Below, in pieces: positions 6,987-13,999 of a DNA stretch of 22,567 bases (position 1 is its first letter; every line of letters starts with the position of its first letter). A program made the position numbers and the translations under genes. Origin of the DNA: Clostridiaceae bacterium (GTDB lineage: Bacteria > Bacillota > Clostridia > Oscillospirales > Acutalibacteraceae); assembly GCA_904502215.1 (NCBI GenBank), contig CAJGDQ010000002.1, positions 1-22,567 on the forward strand, in the 5' to 3' direction. The notes under the pieces were generated by a model that saw only the letters and a list, made by a program, of their open reading frames with translations, had not been told where the DNA came from and searched no databases.

Positions 6987-8426
6987 TTAGATAATGCGAA
7001 AACTATCTGCCATAACACAACGGCGTTGGCGTGTAAAGCTTTTTGCCGATGTGATGCCTTCGCCTGTAGGGCCGGCAATAGTAAAGGTTGCGTGTCCCTC
7101 TCCGCCAAAACCAATCCCTGCATAAGAGGGAGCATTTTTAACAAAAATCGTGGTTTCAACCGCACGGGCAAATCTTGAAAGATTATCAATATTCTTGGAA
7201 TGCATATGTGCGGTGTGGCGGTTACCGTGCTCAGCCTTAACGGCCAAGTCAATCGCCTCGTCAATATTATTAACCCTAACAATAGGAAGAATGGGCATCA
7301 TAAGCTCTTCTTGAACAAAAATATGCTCAAAGGATGTTTCGCAAATAATGCAACGAACATCAGCGCCAACATTGATTCCGATTTTAGAAAGAAGCACCTT
7401 AGCATCACGGCCAACGCAATCACGGTTAATAACCTTGCGAGTTTTACCGCTCTTATCCTTAACATCAACCAAAACAACCGATGCCAAACGGTCGGCTTCG
7501 GCGGCACTAATAAGGTAAGCGCCGTTTTTAATCATTTCACGAATAAGCTGGTCTGCAATATTTCTGAATGCGAAAACTTCCTTTTCGGCGATACAGGGAA
7601 GATTGTTATCGAAGGTGCAACCATCAATAATATCTTTTCCTGCCTTTATAATATCGGCAGTATCATCAACTATAACGGGTGGGTTTCCGGCTCCTGCTCC
7701 GATTGCCTTTTTACCCGAAGAAAGAACAGCCCTTACAACGCCGGGGCCTCCGGTGCAAACGAGAAGTCGCACAAGCGGATGGGACTGCATAACAGATGCT
7801 GAATCAAGGGTTGGCTTAACCATTGAGCAAACAAGCACTTCAGGGCCACCTGCGGCTTTAGAAGCACGGTTCACAAGGTCAACCGCATAGTTCGAAACTG
7901 CAATAGCATTAGGATGTGGGTTAAATACAACTCCGTTACCTGCGGCAATCATACCAATACTGTTGCAAATAACTGTTTCACTTGGATTGGTGCTTGGAGT
8001 AATAGCACCAACAACACCAAAAGGAGCCATTTCAACAAGAGTAAGACCATTATCGCCTGTTTTAGCCGAAGAAACGATATCTTCGGTGCCCGGGGTCTTA
8101 TCAGCAACAAGGATATGCTTAAGGCGTTTATGCTCTACCTTACCCATTCCTGTTTCTTTAACACCAAGCTCAGCCATAACAGGAGCTTCGGCACGGGTTA
8201 AACGGCGAATTTCAGTTATAATGGCTTCCCTTTGTTCAACCGACATTGCTCGAACCGCACGATAACCCTCATTCGCGGCAACAATAGCATCATTCATATC
8301 GGCAAAAATACCAACAAAACGTCTGGTGCCGTAATGGGTGCTATCCCAATCGGAAGTTGAGGTTTGCATTCTGTTCAAAACCTGACTGACAACTTCACGA
8401 ATTTCTTGCTCTGAAATATTTGCCAT
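6987..8426 (-). CDS. pduP: PduP/EutE-type CoA-acylating propionaldehyde dehydrogenase
   Basis: Oxidises propionaldehyde with NAD+ and CoA to propionyl-CoA in the microcompartment lumen. 479 residues, typical for the family: N-terminal targeting helix ISEQEIREVVSQVLNRM, a linker, then the aldehyde dehydrogenase fold with SAKTGDNGLTLVEMAPFGVVG, ITPSTNP, a nucleotide-binding TGGPGVV segment, and the catalytic Cys278 in DNNLPCIAEKE. Start ATG 8426 with AAGGAGC upstream; that ribosome binding site overlaps the end of ackA. EutE (acetaldehyde) is the alternative name, but the propanediol-type dehydratase in the same locus favours propionaldehyde. Confidence 0.95.
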   Translation of the reverse strand: MANISEQEIREVVSQVLNRMQTSTSDWDSTHYGTRRFVGIFADMNDAIVAANEGYRAVRAMSVEQREAIITEIRRLTRAEAPVMAELGVKETGMGKVEHKRLKHILVADKTPGTEDIVSSAKTGDNGLTLVEMAPFGVVGAITPSTNPSETVICNSIGMIAAGNGVVFNPHPNAIAVSNYAVDLVNRASKAAGGPEVLVCSMVKPTLDSASVMQSHPLVRLLVCTGGPGVVRAVLSSGKKAIGAGAGNPPVIVDDTADIIKAGKDIIDGCTFDNNLPCIAEKEVFAFRNIADQLIREMIKNGAYLISAAEADRLASVVLVDVKDKSGKTRKVINRDCVGRDAKVLLSKIGINVGADVRCIICETSFEHIFVQEELMMPILPIVRVNNIDEAIDLAVKAEHGNRHTAHMHSKNIDNLSRFARAVETTIFVKNAPSYAGIGFGGEGHATFTIAGPTGEGITSAKSFTRQRRCVMADSFRII

Positions 8427-8428
8427 TT

Positions 8429-9631
8429 TTATTGCTCCTTACAAAGATTTAAAGTATCAAGTGCTATCATATATTCCTCGTCTGTGGGGATAACAAGGGT
8501 TTTAACCCTAGCACACTCATCCGAAATATCAGCAGCACTGCCTCTTGGAATGGATTTATTTTTATCTTCATCAATTTTAATACCGAAGAAATCAAGCTCG
8601 CTACACACCATCTTGCGAAGCATATCCGAATTTTCGCCGATTCCTGCGGTGAAAACAAGTGCATCAATACCGTTCATTTCGGCAATATAACTGCCGATAT
8701 ACTTCTTAATGCTGTTAGCAAGCATTTTAACAGCTAACTGGGCTCTATAATCGCCCTTTAAAGCTGCTTCCTCAACATATCTTGAGTCGCTTGAAATTCC
8801 GCTTACGCCGAGAAGTCCTGACTTGCGGTTGATTAGGTCTTCAACCTCATCAGCCGAAAGGTTTTTAGCCTTCATAATATAAGGAATTACAGATGGGTCA
8901 ATAGAACCGCTTCTGGTTCCCATAGGAATACCCTCTTGCGGTGTAAAGCCCATGGAAGTATCAATTGCTATGCCCTTATCAACGGCAGTAATCGAAGAGC
9001 CGTTTCCAAGGTGGCAGGTGATTATTTTAAGCTCGCTAGGTTCTTTATTGAGCATCTCAGCTGCCTTTGCCGAAACATATCTATGAGAGGTGCCGTGGAA
9101 ACCGTAACGGCGGATTTTGTTCTCGGAATAAAGCTCATAAGGAAGAGGATATATAGTTCTGAAGTCCTCTATTTGAGAATAGAAGGAGGTATCGAAAACT
9201 CCAACCTGAGGTATATTCTTCATTAAACGTCTGCAAGCCTTAATTCCTTTAATTGCAGGTGGTCCGTGGAGGGGATTTATAGGAATAATGGTTTCAAGAT
9301 AAGCAACTGCTTCATCATCAATAAGTGAAGAACAACCGTATTTTTCGCCGCCATGGGCTATTCTATGGCCAACTGCACCTATCTCGTCAATAGAAGCAAC
9401 AACACCATACTCTGCACTTACAAGAAGCTCAAGCACTAAAGAAAGAGCTTCATCATGGGTTGGAAGAGCAACCTCTTTTTCAAAATTTTCTTTTCCGGGA
9501 CGCTTATGAGTAATAGCTCCATCTATACCAATTCTCTCGCAAAGTCCCTTTGCAAGAACCTCTCCGTTTGTCATATTAAAAAGTTGATATTTCAAAGAGG
9601 AGCTTCCTGCATTTATAACCAAAATTTTCAT
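8429..9631 (-). CDS. ackA: Acetate/propionate kinase
   Basis: Transfers phosphate from acyl phosphate to ADP, the ATP-yielding last step after PduL. The 400 residues begin with the family signature ILVINAGSSSLKYQLF and contain HRIAHGG, FHGTSHRYVS, CHLGNGSSITAV and the FTAGIGENS motif near the C-terminus. Sequence is that of the AckA family; in this operon it probably works as a propionate kinase (the PduW role), which is inferred from position. ATG 9631 is preceded by AAAGGAT. The stop is two bases before the aldehyde dehydrogenase ATG. No encapsulation peptide is visible, so it probably acts outside the shell. Confidence 0.95.
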   Translation of the reverse strand: MKILVINAGSSSLKYQLFNMTNGEVLAKGLCERIGIDGAITHKRPGKENFEKEVALPTHDEALSLVLELLVSAEYGVVASIDEIGAVGHRIAHGGEKYGCSSLIDDEAVAYLETIIPINPLHGPPAIKGIKACRRLMKNIPQVGVFDTSFYSQIEDFRTIYPLPYELYSENKIRRYGFHGTSHRYVSAKAAEMLNKEPSELKIITCHLGNGSSITAVDKGIAIDTSMGFTPQEGIPMGTRSGSIDPSVIPYIMKAKNLSADEVEDLINRKSGLLGVSGISSDSRYVEEAALKGDYRAQLAVKMLANSIKKYIGSYIAEMNGIDALVFTAGIGENSDMLRKMVCSELDFFGIKIDEDKNKSIPRGSAADISDECARVKTLVIPTDEEYMIALDTLNLCKEQ

Positions 9632-9644
9632 TTAAATCTATCCT

Positions 9645-10403
9645 TTAAAAAATTAATTCAACATTTTTATCCTTGCAATACTCAACCCAACGGTCAGATG
9701 GCTTAGCGTTGGTAACAATGGTGTCAACCTCGCTTATATCGCAAACTCTAACAAAAGAAATTCTATCGAATTTGCTATCATCAACCGCAAGAATTTTCTT
9801 ATCAGCGGCAGCAAAAATAGCCTGCTTGATTTGTGATTCCTTTTCGTTAGAATCGGTAATTCCCATATTCATATCAAGGCCCTTTGAAGAGCAAACCGCA
9901 ATATCAACATGGAATCCTCTAATCATTCGCTCAGCCGAAGTTCCAACCAACGATAGTCCGCCCTTTTTAAGAGCTCCGCCGGTTGAAAGAATATTCCAAT
10001 CCTTCTTATCGGCAAGTTCAAGTAAAATTTCAACCGAATTAGTAATAAGCGTAATATTCTTACGGTTTTTAATGCTTTTTGTTACATAAATTGCAGTTGA
10101 GCTTGAGTCCAACATAATGTAATCACCATCGTGAATAAGCTCGGCAATTTTCTCGGCAATTTGCTTTTTCTCGGTAATATTAGCACTTTTTCTAACATTA
10201 AAAGGTAGGTCTGTATTCAGTTTTTCATTAACCACAGCACCGCCGTAGGTCTTTTTTGCAAGGCCATCCTTATCAAGCTTTTCGAGGTCACGCCTGATTG
10301 TTTCTTCCGTAACATCAAATTCACGGCTTAAATCAGCAACAATAACCTTTCCTTCAGCAGATAGCTTTGCAAGTATAGCGTTACGTCGTTCTATTGCAAG
10401 CAT
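9645..10403 (-). CDS. DeoR-family transcriptional regulator
   Basis: Probable repressor that senses a phosphorylated sugar. The 252 residues begin with the DeoR HTH (residues 1-57: MLAIERRNAILAKL, VTEETIRRDLEKLDKDG, KKTYGGAV) and continue with the DeoRC sugar-isomerase-like sensor (about 75-235: YIMLDSSSTA, ITNSVEIL, LSTGGAL, ADKKILAVDDSKF). That fold binds phosphosugars, and fuculose-1-P or rhamnulose-1-P would fit the aldolase in the same operon; this is inference. It sits in the middle of the operon, 24 bases after pduT and 13 before ackA, rather than as a separate unit. ATG 10403 with GGAAAAGG upstream. Confidence 0.92.
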   Translation of the reverse strand: MLAIERRNAILAKLSAEGKVIVADLSREFDVTEETIRRDLEKLDKDGLAKKTYGGAVVNEKLNTDLPFNVRKSANITEKKQIAEKIAELIHDGDYIMLDSSSTAIYVTKSIKNRKNITLITNSVEILLELADKKDWNILSTGGALKKGGLSLVGTSAERMIRGFHVDIAVCSSKGLDMNMGITDSNEKESQIKQAIFAAADKKILAVDDSKFDRISFVRVCDISEVDTIVTNAKPSDRWVEYCKDKNVELIF

Positions 10404-10427
10404 AAATACCTTTTCCTTTTATTTATA

Positions 10428-10976
10428 TTATAAAATTTTCTGCCAAAATCTTTTATCGGGGCGAGGAATAACTGCGCTATCAAGGAACATTCCGTATTGT
10501 CCGGCGCCTTGTTTTGCACGTTCGATAGCTGCCTCAACCGCAGCAACCTCACCGGTTAATAAGAGATATGATTTTCCGCACATACCTCTTGCAAGTCTTA
10601 GTTCAATCAGGTCAACAAGTGCGGTTTTAGCCGCAGTATCCGCCGCAACAACTGCAGCAGCAGCCGAAAAGGTTTCAAGAACTCCGAGTGCATTCGGCGA
10701 ATCAATTTCAGAAGCGCCGTAAAGGGCTGAAAAAATCGATTCATGCGGGTTTCCCAGCACAAAGCTATCTATAAGCTGTTCAGCGTCCTGAGCGGCGGCA
10801 GCCTCAACTGCTGCATTGACAGCACTTAAATCTCCGCTTATTAAAGCTAAGAATTTGCCGGGGCAAACAGTGTCGGCCTGAAGCAGCTCAACGTCGGCCG
10901 TTTTGACCATACGGTCGGCCGCTCGCATACCGGCTGAAACAGTTTTAAGTTCTACCATACCAATGGCTTTTCTCAT
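10428..10976 (-). CDS. pduT: PduT-like BMC-T shell trimer with iron-sulfur cysteine
   Basis: Tandem-domain shell protein (182 residues, two BMC repeats: about 1-90 and 95-180) that forms pseudohexameric trimers. In PduT, Cys38 of each of three subunits binds a [4Fe-4S] cluster at the pore; here cysteine is at residue 38 in the same DTVCPGKF context. The second repeat carries LARGMCGKSYLLLTGEVAAV. It directly follows PduS, its presumed electron-transfer partner, separated by 12 bases. ATG 10976 with AGGATGG upstream. The C-terminal HAVIPRPD-like ending (SAVIPRPDKRFW) is typical of BMC domains. Confidence 0.95.
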   Translation of the reverse strand: MRKAIGMVELKTVSAGMRAADRMVKTADVELLQADTVCPGKFLALISGDLSAVNAAVEAAAAQDAEQLIDSFVLGNPHESIFSALYGASEIDSPNALGVLETFSAAAAVVAADTAAKTALVDLIELRLARGMCGKSYLLLTGEVAAVEAAIERAKQGAGQYGMFLDSAVIPRPDKRFWQKIL

Positions 10977-10988
10977 TACCTATCCATC

Positions 10989-12311
10989 CTATACTGAAAT
11001 CGTGATTTTACTCTTGTTAACCTCGGTAACAGTTCCGTTTACGGGTGAATGAATTGCAACACTGAGCGCCTTATCGGCAGCTGAGGCAATCATTTGACCC
11101 GACAAAACCTTGTCACCCTTTTTCACAACAGGAACAGCAGGTGCTCCGATATGCTGTGAAAGTAAAATATTAAGCTTTTTAAATTTAATAGGCTCTTCAC
11201 TTACAGGAGCCGAGCAATTATAAGGGTCTAATCCCAATCGGGAACGAAGACGAGACAGAGGTATCATTCTCATATCTCTAAACTCTTCAACCTTTTCGGC
11301 CTTTACGGCAGGCGCTTTAACTCCCTGCTTTTGAAGACCTTTCTTAGTTGCTTGAAGCAAAGAACGTGGCGATAACCCTTGAGTGCAGGAATACATTTCG
11401 CAAAGACCGCAACCCGAACAAAACATAGCGTTTAAATAGGGTGCCGTATTTGTTGTTGAGTTATTGGCGGCAGCCAACATAAACGCACCAGGGTCAATTG
11501 GATGACCAAGAAGGTTTCTGGGGCAAAGCGAGGTGCAATAACTACACTGACAACAAGCCGACATTGCCCTTTTTATATCAATCGAGGTTTTACTAAGCTT
11601 CTTTTGAACAAGGGGAAGAGTTTTAGGAAGCACCAAAACCGCATTGCTCGTTTTAGTAACAACATCTAACGGGCTTCCAAGTTTTCCCATCATAGGTCCG
11701 CCTAAAACATAAGCGGGGTCCTCTATGGTTGCTCCGCCTGCTGCCTCGATAAGCTTTTCAACCGAAAGACCTATCGGAGCATATAAGGTAACCGGATTTT
11801 TAACCTCTCCCGTAACGGTTACAAACTTATGGGTAACGGGTTCGCCCTGCATTGCACGATATATGTTATATACCGTTTCAACATTTAAAACCACAACCCC
11901 TACCGAAATCGGAATAGAACCTGCAGGAACAACCCTGCCGGTTGCCTCATAGGTAAGAACAACCTCATCGCCTGCGGGGTAAACCTCAGGCAATTTGCAT
12001 ATCTTCATATTATTAAAGGAGGAAATCTCATTTTCTACTGCGGCTAAGGTTCTTTTATAAGAGCCTTTAATACCTATATAAACAGTAGAAACCTCCAATA
12101 TTTTCGAAATCTCATAAAGGGTGCTTAAAATTTCATTTGTATACATTTTAAGCACTTGACGGTGCAAACGGAGAAGTGGCTCACATTCCGCACAATTCAG
12201 AATTATAGTGTCAGCCTTTTTATCGAGCTTTGCATAGGTTGGAAACCCTGCTCCGCCTGCGCCAACAATACCGTTTTCCCGTAACAACTCTTTTAGCGAG
12301 TCAATATTCAT
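10989..12311 (-). CDS. pduS: PduS, RnfC-like flavin/iron-sulfur electron-transfer protein
   Basis: Membrane-free RnfC/NuoF-like protein known in pdu operons as a cobalamin reductase. The 440 residues show the nucleotide/FMN motif GIVGAGGAGFPT (14-25), the ILNCAECEPLL segment, an SLBB-like region (VTVTGEVKNPVTLYAP), and two cluster motifs: C253-x2-C256-x2-C259-x3-C263 and C298-x2-C301-x2-C304-x4-C309. A C-terminal barrel-sandwich-like segment (about 385-440) ends the protein. The start ATG 12311 overlaps the eutN stop (ATGA) with GGAGTGAT upstream. Because the dehydratase here is a glycyl radical enzyme that needs no B12, its job is probably to pass electrons from NADH to the PduT cluster or another acceptor; that is inference. 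Confidence 0.93.
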   Translation of the reverse strand: MNIDSLKELLRENGIVGAGGAGFPTYAKLDKKADTIILNCAECEPLLRLHRQVLKMYTNEILSTLYEISKILEVSTVYIGIKGSYKRTLAAVENEISSFNNMKICKLPEVYPAGDEVVLTYEATGRVVPAGSIPISVGVVVLNVETVYNIYRAMQGEPVTHKFVTVTGEVKNPVTLYAPIGLSVEKLIEAAGGATIEDPAYVLGGPMMGKLGSPLDVVTKTSNAVLVLPKTLPLVQKKLSKTSIDIKRAMSACCQCSYCTSLCPRNLLGHPIDPGAFMLAAANNSTTNTAPYLNAMFCSGCGLCEMYSCTQGLSPRSLLQATKKGLQKQGVKAPAVKAEKVEEFRDMRMIPLSRLRSRLGLDPYNCSAPVSEEPIKFKKLNILLSQHIGAPAVPVVKKGDKVLSGQMIASAADKALSVAIHSPVNGTVTEVNKSKITISV

Positions 12312-12589
12312 GAATGAATCACTCCGGCAAGTCCGGTGCCACTATCTACAATACCAACAATAGCGGCGTCAACAGGTGCTTCAGACATATTGCAGCCAAT
12401 TCTTGCCGCACTGCCGAGAGCAACCAAAACAATTTCGCCAATTCCTGCGCCAATATCATCAATGGCAACTATTTTTTTGCTTGGATTTCCAAGCTCAGCA
12501 AGCGGTTCGATAACCATAAACTTGCTGCCAACCAATTTGTCGTTTTTTCTAGTGGAAACAACGCTTCCAACTACCTTGCCAACTATCAT
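12308..12589 (-). CDS. eutN: EutN/PduN/CcmL-type BMC-P pentamer (shell vertex protein)
   Basis: Pentameric vertex protein that closes the icosahedral shell. 93 residues with the family pattern: MIVGKVVGSVVSTRK at the start, LVGSKFMVIEPL, VAIDDIGAGIGEIVLVALGSAAR in the core, and PVDAAIVGIVDS at the end. ATG 12589 has only a weak AGGT upstream. It is overlapped by pduS by four bases. An intergenic hairpin separates it from the upstream BMC-H genes, which may help keep pentamer expression lower than hexamer expression. Confidence 0.95.
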   Translation of the reverse strand: MIVGKVVGSVVSTRKNDKLVGSKFMVIEPLAELGNPSKKIVAIDDIGAGIGEIVLVALGSAARIGCNMSEAPVDAAIVGIVDSGTGLAGVIHS

Positions 12590-12625
12590 ACTAAAATACC
12601 TGTTCTTTCATAAGTATAAATAGGG

Positions 12626-12661
12626 GTCAACCGAGGGGGCTTAAAGCCCCCTTATGTTGAC
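12626..12661 (-). ncRNA. Intra-operon mRNA hairpin between BMC-H genes and eutN
   Basis: Nested inverted repeat: outer GTCAAC (12626-12631) with GTTGAC (12656-12661); inner GGGGGC (12635-12640) with GCCCCC (12646-12651), loop of five. No U tract follows on the minus strand, so it looks like an RNA-stabilising or processing hairpin or a weak attenuator, not a full terminator. Confidence 0.6.
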
Positions 12662-12680
12662 TACAGTGTCCCGCTTAAAC

Positions 12681-13058
12681 TTACTTCAAAGAGGGAAGAA
12701 GTTTTTCAACGTCGTCATGGGGGCGGGGAATAACGTGGGTAGCAACGAGCTCACCTAAACGAGAAGCTGAGTTAGAACCTGCTTCAACAGCGGATTTAAC
12801 TGCGCCAACGTCACCGCGAACCATAACAGACACTAGACCGGAACCGATTTTCTCAGTGCCAATAAGCTGAACGTTTGCAGCCTTTACCATTGCGTCTGCT
12901 GCCTCAATAGCTGCAACTAAACCTCTGGTTTCTACCATACCTAGTGCTTCAAGTGCCATTTTCTTTACCTCCTTTTTGGGTGTTGCTTTAACGGTCTTTT
13001 TTTCGACCGGTGTAGCTGTGTTTTCGGTTACATTTTCGACTTTTTTAGTTTCTGCCAT
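12681..13058 (-). CDS. BMC-H shell hexamer with 33-residue N-terminal extension (two possible starts)
   Basis: Hexameric shell-facet protein of the PduA/PduJ kind, 125 residues in the long form. Residues 34-125 (MALEALGMVETRGLVAAIEA onward) are a complete BMC domain with pore loop KIGSG and ending HVIPRPHDDVEKLLP. Residues 1-33 are a Lys/Thr/Glu/Val-rich, probably disordered extension. Two starts are equally well equipped: ATG 13058 with AGGAGG, and ATG 12959 (codon 34) with AAAGGAGG seven bases upstream, encoded as Lys-Lys-Glu-Val-Lys-Lys. Both isoforms are probably made, as happens with PduB/PduB'. The domain is about 85% identical by eye to the protein at 13374-13649. Confidence 0.93.
   Translation of the reverse strand: MAETKKVENVTENTATPVEKKTVKATPKKEVKKMALEALGMVETRGLVAAIEAADAMVKAANVQLIGTEKIGSGLVSVMVRGDVGAVKSAVEAGSNSASRLGELVATHVIPRPHDDVEKLLPSLK
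12959..12980 (-). promoter_or_regulatory. Internal ribosome binding site and start codon for short BMC-H isoform
   Basis: Minus-strand AAAGGAGGTAAAGAAAATG: an ideal Shine-Dalgarno seven bases before an in-frame ATG. The short product is 92 residues, the normal BMC-H size, and begins MALEALGM as most BMC-H proteins do. Confidence 0.75.
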
Positions 13059-13070
13059 AAAATTAACCTC

Positions 13071-13355
13071 CTATTTTTGTATCCTGGAAGCGCTAATTTC
13101 AACAAGACGCTTTGTTTCCTCGTGAGGACTTGCTATAACAGCGTGTGCAACGGGCTTTTTGATTCCGCCTGCAACCGCATTTTCAACTGCGGCTGTAACG
13201 GCCGAAACATCTCCCTCAACGATAACAGTAACTAAACGTCCGCCAAGCTTGCGCTCCCATGTTACCAACTGAACATTTGCGGATTTACACATAATATCCA
13301 AACAATCTATGGCGCCGGTTACACCGGGCACCTCGATTAGTCCTAAAGACTTCAT
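13071..13355 (-). CDS. BMC-H shell hexamer, divergent pore (KLGGR)
   Basis: 94-residue single BMC domain: MKSLGLIEVPGVTGAIDCLDI at the start, the pore-loop region ERKLGGRLVTVIVEGDVSAV, and an AVIASPHEETKRLV ending. The pore carries KLGGR instead of the KIGSG of its neighbours, so an extra arginine borders the central hole, and Trp precedes it; two cysteines (18 and 23) sit on the first helix. It is probably a selective-pore facet protein rather than the bulk shell component. ATG 13355 with TAGGAG upstream. It lies between two near-identical PduA-like copies. Confidence 0.93.
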   Translation of the reverse strand: MKSLGLIEVPGVTGAIDCLDIMCKSANVQLVTWERKLGGRLVTVIVEGDVSAVTAAVENAVAGGIKKPVAHAVIASPHEETKRLVEISASRIQK

Positions 13356-13373
13356 TTTAGAAACTCCTAAGAA

Positions 13374-13649
13374 TTAAAATTTGGGGAGAATTTTTTCAAC
13401 ATCCTCATGGGGACGTGGAATAACGTGGGTAGCAACAAGCTCGCCAAGGGTGGAAGCGGTATTCGCACCTGCTTCAACAGCTGCCTTAACAGCTCCAACA
13501 TCTCCACGAACCATAACAGATACAAGACCCGAACCGATTTTCTCAGTTCCGATAAGAACTACCTCAGCAGCCTTAACCATAGAATCGGCAGCCTCAATGG
13601 CAGCGGTAAGACCTCTGGTTTCAATCATTCCTAATGCTTCTTTAGACAT
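13374..13649 (-). CDS. PduA/PduJ-like BMC-H shell hexamer
   Basis: 91-residue canonical BMC-H, likely a main facet tile. It starts MSKEALGMIETRGLTAAIEA, has the pore loop TEKIGSGLVSVMVRGDVGAV as in PduA, and ends HVIPRPHEDVEKILPKF. AGGAGG precedes ATG 13649 by nine bases. Its sequence is almost the same as the BMC domain of the extended protein at 12681-13058, which points to tandem duplication; that copy gained the N-terminal extension. Confidence 0.95.
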   Translation of the reverse strand: MSKEALGMIETRGLTAAIEAADSMVKAAEVVLIGTEKIGSGLVSVMVRGDVGAVKAAVEAGANTASTLGELVATHVIPRPHEDVEKILPKF

Positions 13650-13667
13650 AAAATTTTTCCTCCTAAA

Positions 13668-13982
13668 TTAATTTTTATCAAAAGCGTTTAATTTTAACAT
13701 TGGCTCGGTATCGGGCTCGGTGTTTGAAAGAATATGGGTTGTAACAACCCCCGAAACCTTCTCTACCGCCAATCTTGCCGCTTCAACTGCGGCCTCAACA
13801 TCGGTAACCCTTCCTCTGAACTTTACTGCCACAATAAGTGGAACTTCGAGTCCATCAGCGTTTCCCGGTTTGTTTTTATCAAAGGTTTCAACCGTTACAT
13901 TCGCCGCTTTGCAGCCTGCATCACAAGCAACAAAGGCAGCTACAAGGCCATAAACCTCTATAATTCCGGTAGCATTTCTCAT
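13668..13982 (-). CDS. BMC-H shell protein with enlarged pore loop
   Basis: 104-residue BMC domain: MRNATGIIEVYGLVAAFVACDAGCKAANV, then VTVETFDKN, a loop rich in Gly/Pro/Asp, and VPLIVAVKFRGRVTDVEAAVEAARLA followed by THILSNTEPDTEP. Where neighbours have the short KIGSG pore loop this one has about eight more residues (KNKPGNADGLEVP), so its central pore must be different. The family assignment is firm from the two helices and strand pattern; the role as gated or cofactor pore is inference. ATG 13982 has AGGAGT upstream; it starts 17 bases after the alcohol dehydrogenase stop. Confidence 0.9.
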   Translation of the reverse strand: MRNATGIIEVYGLVAAFVACDAGCKAANVTVETFDKNKPGNADGLEVPLIVAVKFRGRVTDVEAAVEAARLAVEKVSGVVTTHILSNTEPDTEPMLKLNAFDKN

Positions 13983-13999
13983 ATTTGATTACTCCTGAA

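Noticed and set aside
7200..7802. 200-residue open frame antisense to the aldehyde dehydrogenase
   Set aside because: The minus-strand frame encodes a clear PduP with catalytic motifs; the antisense frame has no recognisable domain or ribosome binding site.
12602..12630. TTGACC as a -35 for a separate eutN promoter
   Set aside because: No -10 element at 16-18 bases; the TATACT nearby is only six bases away.
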